From positions 1 through 13,652 of the forward strand of contig JAAAIG010000963.1 of the NCBI GenBank assembly GCA_015852425.1: DNA of 13,652 nt, given 5' to 3'. The position numbers and the translations under genes are program-made. This stretch comes from Gryganskiella cystojenkinii. Taxonomy: Eukaryota; Mortierellomycota; Mortierellomycetes; Mortierellales; Mortierellaceae. The notes beneath the pieces are model-generated. The model was not told where the DNA came from, did no database searches, and was given only the letters and a program-made list of their open reading frames with translations. Shown here piece by piece: positions 1-7,025 of the stretch. How positions within the stretch are numbered: position 1 is the stretch's first letter; each line of letters begins with the position of its first letter.

Positions 1-52
1 AGTATATCTCGTTGTGGCCGAGACGATCCTGGTTCGATTCCAGGTGTTAGCA
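1..52 (+). tRNA. tRNA-His(GTG), 3' part, cut by window start
   Basis: The sequence begins inside a tRNA gene. Positions 7-11 (TCTCG) pair with 19-23 (CGAGA) as a perfect 5-bp anticodon stem. The 7-nt loop at 12-18 is TTGTGGC, so the anticodon at 14-16 is GTG (histidine). After a short variable region, 28-32 (CCTGG) pairs with 40-44 (CCAGG) around the T-loop TTCGATT. The 3' acceptor strand is TGTTAGC at 45-51, with discriminator A at 52. The 5' acceptor strand and most of the D-arm lie outside the window, so the acceptor stem cannot be checked. No CCA is encoded, as expected in eukaryotes. Product: the His-accepting tRNA of cytosolic translation. Confidence 0.87.
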
Positions 53-56
53 CATC

Positions 57-61
57 TTTTT
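57..61 (+). terminator. RNA polymerase III terminator of tRNA-His
   Basis: A run of five T lies four bases after the discriminator base. This is the usual Pol III stop for a nuclear tRNA gene and supports the tRNA being intact at this end. Confidence 0.75.
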
Positions 62-454
62 GCCTTGGACTTTTATGTTTTTGGCCATCGCCCCAAACAA
101 ACCAACGACTCTTATATCACATCCTCACCATCACACACACAGTGACAGTAGAGGACAAGAGTGTGCATAGATGTGTGCTGTGGGCGACGGACGCGTCTCG
201 TTGTTTGAATTTGACAGACAAACAAGACCCGAGTATTTGGAGAGTCGAATCACCTCGATCGAGGGCAATACAGACGAAACAGGTACATGAGCAACAGCCG
301 GCGCATCAGCAGTACCGCTGTGAGAGCCGGAGTGCTTGGTTACGGATGGCGCGATGACCAATACGGCAATAGACTAGTAGCCCTGTGGGAAAGAGAGTAG
401 ACAAAAGAGATAGTAAAGACATGACAGAGAAAATAGAGAAAACAGCAAAAAGGA
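62..454. other. Non-coding spacer, no gene seen
   Basis: Reading frames here are short (about 70 codons), overlap on both strands and have neither recognisable protein character nor conserved motifs. The stretch separates the tRNA gene from the first R1 repeat. I see no RNA gene or clear promoter motif in it. Confidence 0.6.
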
Positions 455-636
455 ATGGATGCGAAGAGGTTTAAACCTCTCACAGTTTGACTCGAAAGCC
501 AAGTCAAATTCTCGAACGTGCGTTGGGTTTATATTGCTGACACATCCGCGGATACGTTCCTGTCTAGCTCGGTATTGTACTCGCATGTAGTCTTTGTTGT
601 GCATTGCCAGGATCATGGAGGCAAAACCCTGCCGAA
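455..636 (+). repeat. Interspersed repeat R1, copy a
   Basis: First of three related copies. It begins ATGGATGCGAAGAGG and ends near GCCAGGATCATGGAGGC. Copy b follows in the same orientation with a spacing of about 240-246 bp, and copy c lies inverted at 1501-1660. Internal blocks shared by all three include GCTGACACATCCG and GTACTCGCATGT. Near the left end are two consecutive hairpins: AGAGGTTTAAACCTCT (465-480, a perfect palindrome) and TTTGACT/AGTCAAA (486-492 with 502-508). There are many substitutions and small indels, so the copies are old. No coding potential is visible. The repeat family itself is not recognised. Confidence 0.8.
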
Positions 637-700
637 GTTTTTGGCAGTACCACAACGTCCACAACGAAACAAAATGATAATTTGATTTTATCAAAAGAAT

Positions 701-875
701 ATGGATGCGAAGAGGCTTGAACCTCTCAAGATTTGGCTCGAAAGCCAGAGCAATACGTATGTGTTGGGTTTATGTTGCTGACACATCCGTGAATAGGTTT
801 TTGTCTCCTCGGTTTTGTACTCGCATGTCGTCTTCGGTGTGCGTTGCCAGGATCATGGAGGCGAAGCCATGTCGA
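701..875 (+). repeat. Interspersed repeat R1, copy b, with A-rich tail
   Basis: Direct copy of R1a, again starting ATGGATGCGAAGAGG and reaching GCCAGGATCATGGAGGC at about 846-862. The left-end hairpins are kept with changed bases: AGAGG/CCTCT at 711-726, and TGGCT (734-738) with AGCCA (743-747). About 25 bp past the conserved part, after GACAAAACGCTAAT, comes a long A-rich stretch (897-940). This would fit a retroposon 3' tail, but the A-rich DNA could also be an unrelated microsatellite. Confidence 0.8.
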
Positions 876-896
876 TTTTTTGATTTAGACAAAACG

Positions 897-940
897 CTAA
901 TAAAAAATAAAAAATAAAAAATAAAAAAATAAAAAAAAAT
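897..940. repeat. A-rich simple repeat, (TAAAAAA)n-like
   Basis: The stretch consists almost only of A with single T every six to nine bases, as repeated TAAAAAA units of uneven length. It lies between R1b and R2a and may be the decayed poly(A) end of one of them. The next repeat starts directly after it. Confidence 0.85.
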
Positions 941-942
941 AG

Positions 943-1255
943 GCAAGATATCTGGAACGCGCGTTGCAAACAGACTGTTGATGGGAAAGGACTGTTGGAA
1001 TCACTGCTTTGAGCAAACGTAACAGAATAAGTGACGTATGAGCACGAAAGGCCACTTGGAGGACTAGGTTCGTCCAGCCGTGAGGTCCCGGTACTGTGAA
1101 AAAAGGCTCATGGTTGCCAATTGGCGACTGCATTGTAGTGCCACGCATTTTATTACAGAGTTGAGCTGGGCTGCAGGTTTCGTCAATTGTCAGACAACAC
1201 TAATAAACCCCACCTTCGCGAGGGACCTTCGACAAGAAAAAAATAAGAAAAACGA
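943..1255 (+). repeat. Interspersed repeat R2, copy a (internally shortened), A-rich end
   Basis: Matches R2b at 2022-2584 in three blocks. The left block is 'CTGgAACGCG ... GATGGGAAAGGaCTGTTGG ... GAGCAAACGTA'. The middle block is 'GAGCACgAAAGGC'. The right block is AATAAACCCC (1202-1211) followed by GCGAGGGAC (1218-1226) and an A-rich end. Compared with R2b, roughly 225 bp between the left and middle blocks are missing. A terminal CCC...GGG hairpin followed by A-rich sequence resembles the 3' end of a non-LTR retrotransposon or a dependent element; that class assignment is an inference. Confidence 0.7.
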
Positions 1256-1322
1256 GGGAAGATCCCTTTTTATTAGCTTTATTTTTCCATCCTGACAACG
1301 TGACGAGCGGTTGCGTTTTTTG

Positions 1323-1440
1323 TGCTGGTATCCTCATGGAGCACATAGCCTTCTCTTGGTTGTCTTAGTCGACGTTTATTAGTTTAGATCCTCTACTGCA
1401 GCGTTTGGTGGTAGACAAAACGCCAATATTTTTTTGTTTT
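1323..1440 (+). repeat. Interspersed repeat R3, copy a
   Basis: Direct partner of R3b at 1667-1776. Shared blocks are 'AGCACaTAGCcTTc', 'TTAGTCGACGT..ATTAGTTTAGA' and the end 'GGTGGtagacAAAACGCcAAT'. The end block is also seen right of R1b (GACAAAACGCTAAT at 886-899), so R1 and R3 may be parts of one larger element. No coding potential. Confidence 0.65.
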
Positions 1441-1500
1441 TTTATATTTTCATTAGCGGTTTGTCTGCCACTATCTTTTTTTTTTTTTTTAGGGGTGATT

Positions 1501-1660
1501 GGATACGGCTTCGCCTCCATGATACTGGCAGCGCACAACGAATTCGACATGCGAGTACAAAACCAAGCGAGACAAACACCTATTCACGGATGTGTCAGCA
1601 ACAAAAACCAAACATATTTCGAAAAATATTGCTTTGACTCTCGAGTCAGACAACCATCAT
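1501..1660 (-). repeat. Interspersed repeat R1, copy c, inverted
   Basis: Reverse-complement copy of R1a/R1b. Read on the minus strand it contains GCTGACACATCCGTGAATAGG, GTACTCGCATGTCG and ATCATGGAGGCGAAGCC, followed by an A-run (the T-run at about 1476-1490 on +), as in R1b. The hairpin is kept as TGACTC (1635-1640) with GAGTCA (1643-1648). The leftmost AGAGG hairpin is not present. Together with R1a and R1b it forms a large imperfect inverted arrangement. Confidence 0.75.
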
Positions 1661-1666
1661 CTTTGG

Positions 1667-1776
1667 CGCTGCTCACGAAGCACGTAGCTTTCCCTTACTT
1701 GTGTAGTTAGACTCTTAGTCGACGTCCATTAGTTTAGACTCTCTACTTTTGGTGGAAAACAACGCTATTAAAAAAA
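1667..1776 (+). repeat. Interspersed repeat R3, copy b
   Basis: Second copy of R3, about 340 bp after R3a. It keeps 'AGCACgTAGCtTTC', 'TTAGTCGACGTCCATTAG' and 'GGTGG..AAcAACGCTATT', followed by a short A-run at about 1770. It overlaps the outer edge of R1c, so R1c may have inserted next to or within R3-type sequence. Confidence 0.65.
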
Positions 1777-2021
1777 AGAAGTTATCCAAGTCCAGGTCAA
1801 GAAGAGAAAAGCAAGCTGGATTCGAGGTATTCAAGATCAGGAGAGCGAAGTCGAGTCAAGGGCGGCAAGAGCATGGAACGACAGTACATCCACCGGAAGA
1901 TTCATGGACTGGCACCGGCCAACTTTGCGGATAAGACCAAGAATTATATATCAAGTAGGCCAAGGCATCGCAGATATAATGATCGACCGATTCATATCGA
2001 ATATCGAGGAGTACGGACTGA

Positions 2022-2584
2022 GCAAGTATCTGAAACGCGTGCTTCTCAAAGACTGTGGAATGGGAAAGGCTGTTGGGATTACCACTGTGAGCAAACGTAC
2101 TGGGATTGGGAACCCCGGTACGCGTGTTGACGATTACGGACGTAGCACTGATGGTTACAACAGTTTTATCAGAAACGATCGCGAGCAGCAGTTGTTATAG
2201 ACAAAAGAGAGGCTTTCAAGATCGCGAACGAGCAAATACTCAAGGCATAGCATGGACAGACGACGTTAAACGTCATGGAAAGGACCAGCGCGGCCAGGTA
2301 TTTCCTTCCCAAGAGTCTCGGCTAATAAGATAACACGCCGAGCACAAAAGGCTGGGTGCGACTCCCGGAGGGGTGGACACGCATGAGGCTGTGGGCTTGA
2401 AGCAATGGGTGTGGGTAGATCCATTTTGGGAGGATGTCACTCACACGTAGAAGCCTGAGACGAGGCCGTAGTGCACACGCAAGTTTTAGCTGGGTGATTT
2501 AACCGGCGATTGTCCACTATCAGATAACATAAAAATAAACCCCGCGCCTGCGAGGGACGTTGGGATAAAAAAAAAAAAAAAAAG
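2022..2584 (+). repeat. Interspersed repeat R2, copy b, poly(A)-ended
   Basis: Longer R2 copy. The left part (CTGAAACGCG, GAATGGGAAAGGCTGTTGG, GAGCAAACGTACTG) and the right part (GAGCACAAAAGGCTG; AATAAACCCC at 2534-2543; GCGAGGGAC at 2550-2558) match R2a. The element closes with an almost pure A run at about 2566-2583. A stem CCCCGC/GCGAGGG lies just before it. Open frames across the left part are under 100 codons and match nothing I recognise, so any coding capacity is lost. Best guess is a decayed non-LTR retrotransposon or a SINE-like derivative, placed 3' to the next (minus-strand) gene. Confidence 0.7.
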
Positions 2585-2599
2585 GGTGGTGGTAACGAT

Positions 2600-2605
2600 T
2601 TTATT
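2600..2605 (-). promoter_or_regulatory. Poly(A) signal AATAAA of the two-TM protein gene
   Basis: TTTATT on the plus strand reads AATAAA on the minus strand, about 80 nt after the stop codon at 2685. This is a plausible cleavage/polyadenylation signal and marks the border between the gene and the repeat zone. Confidence 0.5.
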
Positions 2606-2684
2606 TTATGAAGATATTAGTACATGGGAGGTAAAACTACAATGGTTGAGGGATGCGAAAAAGGACCAAGCGAGAAGCCAAGTC

Positions 2685-3752
2685 TTAGTGTCTTTGATGC
2701 GAACTTGAGCCCGCCAATGAAGGCGAAGAGGAAGCTGAGTGAACACTGGAGCTTCCAGACCCATCCATGTCGACAACAACCTCGTGATACTTTGGTGGCA
2801 GGGCTTCTCCAAGGACAACATCTTGATGTTGACTGTCGTTCAGTGTGTTTGGTTCCGTCTTGGGCTGATAACTTGGTAATTCATTGTCTCGAGCCAGGAT
2901 CTCTTCCTCGCTCGCATGCGGGTCCGAGGCTGGGTGGTCATGGAACGAATACTCGTCGATATGGTCGATCGTGGTCAGGTCCGCGGCCCAGCAGGGTAAT
3001 CCCAAATTAATGCGATAGACCATCCGAATCGTTCGGGTCTGGATCGAGTGGGGTCTCGGTCGCAATCTGTAAAGAACACCGTACCGAACCATGTCCTGAT
3101 CGTTAAAGGTTTGCAACAGCTCGGCAATGCTCTTTTGTGCCTGTTAGTCGTGAGATAGTGTTTGAAGAACAATGGTTTGTTTGTTTTACACAGAACAAAA
3201 AAAAAAAAATCAAACCAACAAGAGGAGGGGTTTGATTAGCCAACGTCTCTCGGGACAAAATACGCATTACCATGCTACAAAGCAACGTTGGCGTGGATTC
3301 AATTGGGTTGAAGAAAAACGAGAGCGACAGGAGGACAAGTAAAAAAGACAGGCTCGAACCTTTTCCATCCGTGAGAGAAAGGACATCTTGGCGACGAACG
3401 TCAAGATCAAGACTGCGATCACGCCCAAGACCCAGACTTGTCCCCCGTTCTTGACAGACACCGCCAGAACGGTGGCCACAAATACAATGAGGATAACCAG
3501 GATGGTGACCAACGACGTTATATAGATAAAAGTCGAAGGGAAATGATGGTCGAGATGTTCCTGAAGTGACTTGAGTCGTAGTTGGAAGAGTTCGACAGGG
3601 TATTCGCCTAGTGAGACTTGGGAGGTAGCAACGCTGAGGTCAGAATCAACGGCATGCCCTTGCTCTTGTTCATCCAGTTGCAGAACCCCCTTCAGGTCCA
3701 GGGTTGGCGACCTGAGTGTTAGTAGTAAGGGTATAGACCGGAGGATAGGCAT
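2685..3752 (-). CDS. Two-TM membrane protein with LPxY and PPxY motifs (unknown; Spo7/NEP1R1-like topology)
   Basis: Proposed as two exons: 3752-3360 and 3140-2685, joined over a 219-nt phase-0 intron (GTTCGA...CTAACAG), giving about 282 residues. The splice joins R-M-E-K to A-Q-K-S-I-A-E-L-L, restoring a smooth amphipathic helix. The donor is weak, so the junction is a model. Residues 1-73 are hydrophilic. Membrane segments lie at about 74-98 and 106-123, with a short loop between. After the second comes a basic helix and an L-R-P-R-P-H segment near 157. The long acidic then Ser-rich tail carries L-P-S-Y (219-222) and P-P-K-Y (246-249), sites of the type bound by WW domains of Rsp5/Nedd4 ubiquitin ligases. 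Two close TMs followed by 'LL..FN.........LRPRPH' recall NEP1R1/Spo7, a regulator of the lipin phosphatase; this is topology and a short motif only. The start at 3752 is uncertain: TACTAACACTCAG at about 3700-3712 (minus strand) could be an acceptor from an upstream exon. Confidence 0.68.
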
Positions 3753-4548
3753 GGCTGCTGTGTGTGTGAGTGAAGATGTACAGTTGAAGGAATGGACAAG
3801 GGAATGAGAGAGCTCCGAAGGAGAATGAATGTCCAGGGGATAGGGTGCAGCAAAAACGAAGAGATGTGAATGGACAATGGGGAGGAGCGAAGACCGGGGG
3901 ACAAAGAGAGGAAAGAAGGGGTCGATGGTCTGAAGAGAAACAAGAAAGGAAACAAAAAAGAAGGGAGTTAACCACTAAGAAGCAAGCAAGGCAAAAATGG
4001 CACAGCAGGAACATTGCAACGTCGGAGAGGTCCAAACGCGCTTCCCCTGTTCAGCTTCTACGTGTAGGCAAGCATCCTGCTTTTCTTGTTTCTTGTAACT
4101 ACCTTGATCAACAGTTCTTTTACTCTTCCTCCTCTGTCCCCTTGGACATTTCTTGCATTGATGACAACTCTTGGAACGAACTGATTCTTTTCTCTGCAAA
4201 GAAACAAACAGCAAAGTTCTGTGGTCATCATCAGATAATTGTTAGCGGTGTCCACACGAAAGAGTGGAACAAAAGACGAGCCAATCGTGCACCAACGAAA
4301 TGATGTGCTTTTCTCGTGTCACACGCACTTTGTGTATTGTCAATTACGGGTATCAAGACTTCCGATCAGTAATTGAACGCTGATCCGTGCACCAGCGAAT
4401 CTGCGTGCCGCACGTGCCGTGACTGGCTTTCAAGGGACTTCCGACAAACAACCCATAAGAACCTTGCATGCCGAAGAACTCAACTTCCACATTCACATCG
4501 CGTTCGTTCCTGCCTGACACCTTAGTCTTACCATCAACCATTTTAACC
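3753..4548. other. Divergent intergenic region between the two-TM gene and COA8
   Basis: About 0.8 kb between two divergent start codons. The part near 3850-3960 is strongly purine-rich on + (pyrimidine-rich on -), fitting a CT-rich leader of the minus-strand gene. Open frames up to about 150 codons exist on both strands, but they overlap one another, follow the base-composition bias and show no protein features. I see no RNA gene. Confidence 0.55.
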
Positions 4549-5292
4549 ATGAATTCACTCAAGGTGCTGCACGGGAGAACTGACAACCGCAGAGATATCC
4601 AATGCCATGGGCTAGTGTGACTAACCAAAACGGTTTGTCAATTTCGCTTCTTTTAGACAGCGGCAGGATCACTAGGAGGAATCAGTCGGAGGTACACGAC
4701 CGCTGCTGCTGCTTCAACAACAACAACCACATCCGCGACTTCAGCACCAATATCACCCAGAAAACGTGAGAGTCTGGACCCAGAAAAGAACAGAGACAAA
4801 TTCTTGGTCGGAACTCCTCACCCGGTCTCGAACCTTCGACCGGTTCTTTATCCTATCCCCGAGAACGAATCAACAGAAGATCGGATCTTTCGAGAGAGAC
4901 GCGAGCGTGTCGATGCCTTCAACCAACACTTTTGGGTCAACAATAACATCATGTTTAATAAGGCCAAGGCAGAATACGAGGAGAAAGGTATTTTTTCGAG
5001 TCCCACTTCCGTGAAATCTACGGCGTCTATTTCACTTGATTGTTTTTCTAACCGTGCGACTAATTTTCGAACGATTGCTCATCTATTAGTTCGCGCACAA
5101 AACGGAGGCGTGGCTGTGACGACAGAGGAACTCTCAGTATTCTATAAGGACTTTTTGGACAAGGCCTACGACCGCCAGATGAATTACAATCGGCAGTGGT
5201 GGGTCGAAAACATTGGACTCTTGCTCCCAGCCGCCAAAGCAGCCGTCAGGAAATGGACCACGAGGTCGAAGCCAGCCTCACCTTCACCATAA
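4549..5292 (+). CDS. COA8: COA8/APOPT1, mitochondrial cytochrome c oxidase assembly factor 8
   Basis: Three exons are proposed: 4549-4563, 4657-4987 and 5090-5292, giving 182 residues. COA8 is a mitochondrial factor supporting complex IV assembly. The family core is plain: P-V-S-N-L-R-P at 61-67 with P-I-P-E-N-E-S (71-77), F-N-Q-H-F-W (93-98), E-E-L-S-V-F-Y-K-D-F-L (128-138) and M-N-Y-N-R-Q-W-W (146-153). These match the human protein's S-N-L-R-P, I-P-E-N-E-S, W-N-Q-Q-F-W, F-Y-K-E-F-L and Y-Y-N-R-D-W. The 5-residue first exon joins in frame to make an N-terminus rich in Ser, Thr and Ala with Arg-Arg at about 16-17, as in a mitochondrial presequence probably cleaved near R-R-Y-T-T. Intron 1 (93 nt) has GACTAAC before TTTTAG. 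Intron 2 (102 nt; GTATTT...ATTAG, with CTAAC at 5049) is a multiple of three without stop. Exon 1 and both donors (GTGCTG, GTATTT) are the least certain parts; the family call is firm. Confidence 0.92.
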
Positions 5293-5303
5293 CAAACAGC
5301 AAC

Positions 5304-5309
5304 AATAAA
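5304..5309 (+). promoter_or_regulatory. Poly(A) signal AATAAA of COA8
   Basis: AATAAA lies 12 nt after the COA8 stop codon. The gene converges with the hydratase gene, whose stop is at 5464, so the two transcripts must end within, or overlap across, about 170 bp. Confidence 0.45.
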
Positions 5310-5463
5310 CCCAATTAGAGTCGAACAATCACCTTCTTCCACTACTTTTCTGCTCGGAACAGCGACAGGATGCCGATGGGTCTATTTTGCGTATATACAA
5401 GTTTTTATCTTTTTTGGGCGGATCAAACTGGAACGAGGGAAGCTAGGTGGCATAGCAAGACTT

Positions 5464-6276
5464 TTAGAGCTTGGACTTGAGCTTCTCGGTGCCGAGCGCA
5501 AACTCGTCCCAGTTGGGCTTCTCACGACTAGCAAAGGCACCGATACCGTGAGCGGCCTCCTCGGATGTGATCATCTTGCCAAAAGCATCTCGAACGTATT
5601 GCGCCACGGCCTTGGGATTACCACCACGGTTATCGACTGCATCGACAAGTTGCTTCACATCCCGCATGGCGCCGGGTCCGCCCAGCAGAAGTAGATCCAC
5701 ATACTCTTGCACCTTATTGTCGAGTCCCTCCTGATCATTTGCAACAGCCGTAACAAAGCCGACCCGGTAGGCTTCCTGAGCCGAGACACGTTCACCCGAG
5801 AGCATATATTGTTTGGATTTGAAAGGACCGAGTTGGGGAACAATAACCTCTGAGATCAATGCCGGGATCAATCCACGATGGACTTCGGGCATGCTGAAAT
5901 ACGCTGAGGGGTGAACGATACGGAAATTACAGGCAAAGACGATCCCAACGCCGCCTCCGAGAGCGGGACCGTTCATCCTGGCGACCGTGGGTTTCGGCGA
6001 CCGTAAAAGCGTCGTGAACATGGCCTGGGTCGACGCGACGGGGTCCGAGGCCGAGGGGGTATCGTCCTGAGGCGTGAGATCCATCCCGGTACAGAAATAT
6101 TTACCGTTACCGGTGATGACGATCACGCGCACAGCATTGTCGTCGATGGCCGAGTTGAGAATGTCGACAAACATGTTGACCATGGGACCCGAGAGCGCGT
6201 TTCCACGCTTAGGTCTGTTCAGGGTGATGATGGCGATGGCACCTTGCTTGTTATAGAGGACCTCCTTTTCAGACAT
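5464..6276 (-). CDS. Enoyl-CoA hydratase/isomerase family protein, peroxisomal (C-terminal SKL), LiuC/AtuE-like
   Basis: An uninterrupted frame of 270 residues, the normal crotonase length. The N-terminal strand ends in N-R-P-K-R-G-N-A-L. The first oxyanion-hole region is F-C-T-G-M-D-L (61-67) and the second is N-G-P-A-L-G-G-G-V-G (102-111). The acid/base segment is F-S-M-P-E-V-H-R-G-L-I-P-A-L-I-S (127-142). Of the two glutamates of rat mitochondrial enoyl-CoA hydratase, only the second is kept (Glu131, equivalent to Glu164); the first (Glu144) is Gly111. This single-Glu pattern and the 'EV..GL.PA.IS' stretch are shared with bacterial methylglutaconyl-CoA hydratases (LiuC) and related AtuE proteins. 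The last residues are K-L-K-S-K-L, a perfect PTS1, so the matrix of peroxisomes is the expected site. It is divergent from the carboxyltransferase gene, whose product may supply its substrate. The reaction (hydration of a 3-methylglutaconyl-CoA-like compound rather than ordinary beta-oxidation, or isomerase/dehalogenase chemistry) is inferred. Start ATG 6276 is the first in frame and gives a standard N-terminus. Confidence 0.94.
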   Translation of the reverse strand: MSEKEVLYNKQGAIAIITLNRPKRGNALSGPMVNMFVDILNSAIDDNAVRVIVITGNGKYFCTGMDLTPQDDTPSASDPVASTQAMFTTLLRSPKPTVARMNGPALGGGVGIVFACNFRIVHPSAYFSMPEVHRGLIPALISEVIVPQLGPFKSKQYMLSGERVSAQEAYRVGFVTAVANDQEGLDNKVQEYVDLLLLGGPGAMRDVKQLVDAVDNRGGNPKAVAQYVRDAFGKMITSEEAAHGIGAFASREKPNWDEFALGTEKLKSKL

Positions 6277-7025
6277 TGTTGATTGTGGATGTTAAGGGTT
6301 GGTGCAAACAAAAAAAGATGACGGAGGAATGAATGAAAGGAGCAAAGATTCTTCTGGCATTTCAGGTGCATTTGTGGGGTCCGTTTACTTTATCGAGCGT
6401 AGGGCATGGCCCCACGTGATTAAACGATCAATATTTCTCCACACCTTGCCACTCTCGGCCCAAAAGCAGCTCACAAGCGGCTCAGACAGATGCTTGAAGG
6501 TGCGATGCTCCTGAGCGAAAAGAGAGAGAGAACTAGTGGTGATATTGAAGACAAGTGCATTGGAGGGAAGGACGACCATGGTGAGGGAACAGAGCATAGG
6601 AACACGACAGTGTGTGGAGTGAGCGGAGAAAAAGAAAAGAAGGGTAGGCGTAGGTTGTCACTTCAGGGTCTTCTTCTCGCTTCGAGAGAAACGCGCTCCG
6701 TTGTTCTCTTCAAGCTGATCGCCCCGATCTCTCTACCCCAGTACAGGCCAGCAAACGAAGAGACAGTTCAGGATACTCTCTCTCTCTTCGGCTCTGTAAT
6801 GGAGACAATGACCTTGGAATGAATTGTCCGCCCCATGGGGTCGCGTCGCTCTCGCGGTGATCACGCGCAGGGTTGTCACTTTGTCCGCTTTTCGCTCATC
6901 GCTTTATTTCATTCCTCGTTCCCTTTTCCTTTGCTTTTTTCCTTTTCTTTTTTTTTTCTTTTTCTAATTGGACATTCCATCCATCTTTTCTTCACAACTC
7001 TTTTTCGTTTTCTCCATTTTCTGCG
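6277..7025. promoter_or_regulatory. Bidirectional promoter region of the hydratase/carboxyltransferase pair
   Basis: 749 bp between divergent start codons. Visible elements are CACGTG at 6413-6418 (a palindromic E-box, the bHLH site type, 137 bp from the hydratase start), the perfect palindrome CCCCATGGGG at 6831-6840, ATTGG (inverted CCAAT) near 6967, and a strongly CT-rich leader at about 6903-7020 ending 6 bp before the carboxyltransferase ATG. Short frames in this stretch follow the composition and are not convincing. Shared control of the two genes is inferred from the arrangement only. Confidence 0.5.

Noticed and set aside
1904..2200. 98-codon frame as a possible transposon protein remnant
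   Set aside because: No match to reverse transcriptase, integrase or transposase motifs, and the sister repeat R2a does not keep the frame.
2624..3010. 128-codon plus-strand frame
   Set aside because: It is antisense to exon 2 of the two-TM gene, whose product has motifs and a plausible composition; this one has none.
3670..4035. Minus-strand frame containing a P-P-V-Y motif upstream of the two-TM gene
   Set aside because: It lies in CT-rich leader DNA in a different frame from the TM segments; the motif is most likely chance.
3845..4303. 152-codon plus-strand frame, Arg/Lys/Gln-rich
   Set aside because: It runs through the purine-rich complement of a CT-rich leader, shows no domain and overlaps other random frames.
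6490..6822. 110-codon plus-strand frame between the divergent acyl-CoA genes
   Set aside because: No recognisable features, ends before the promoter CT tract, and overlaps a minus-strand frame of similar quality.
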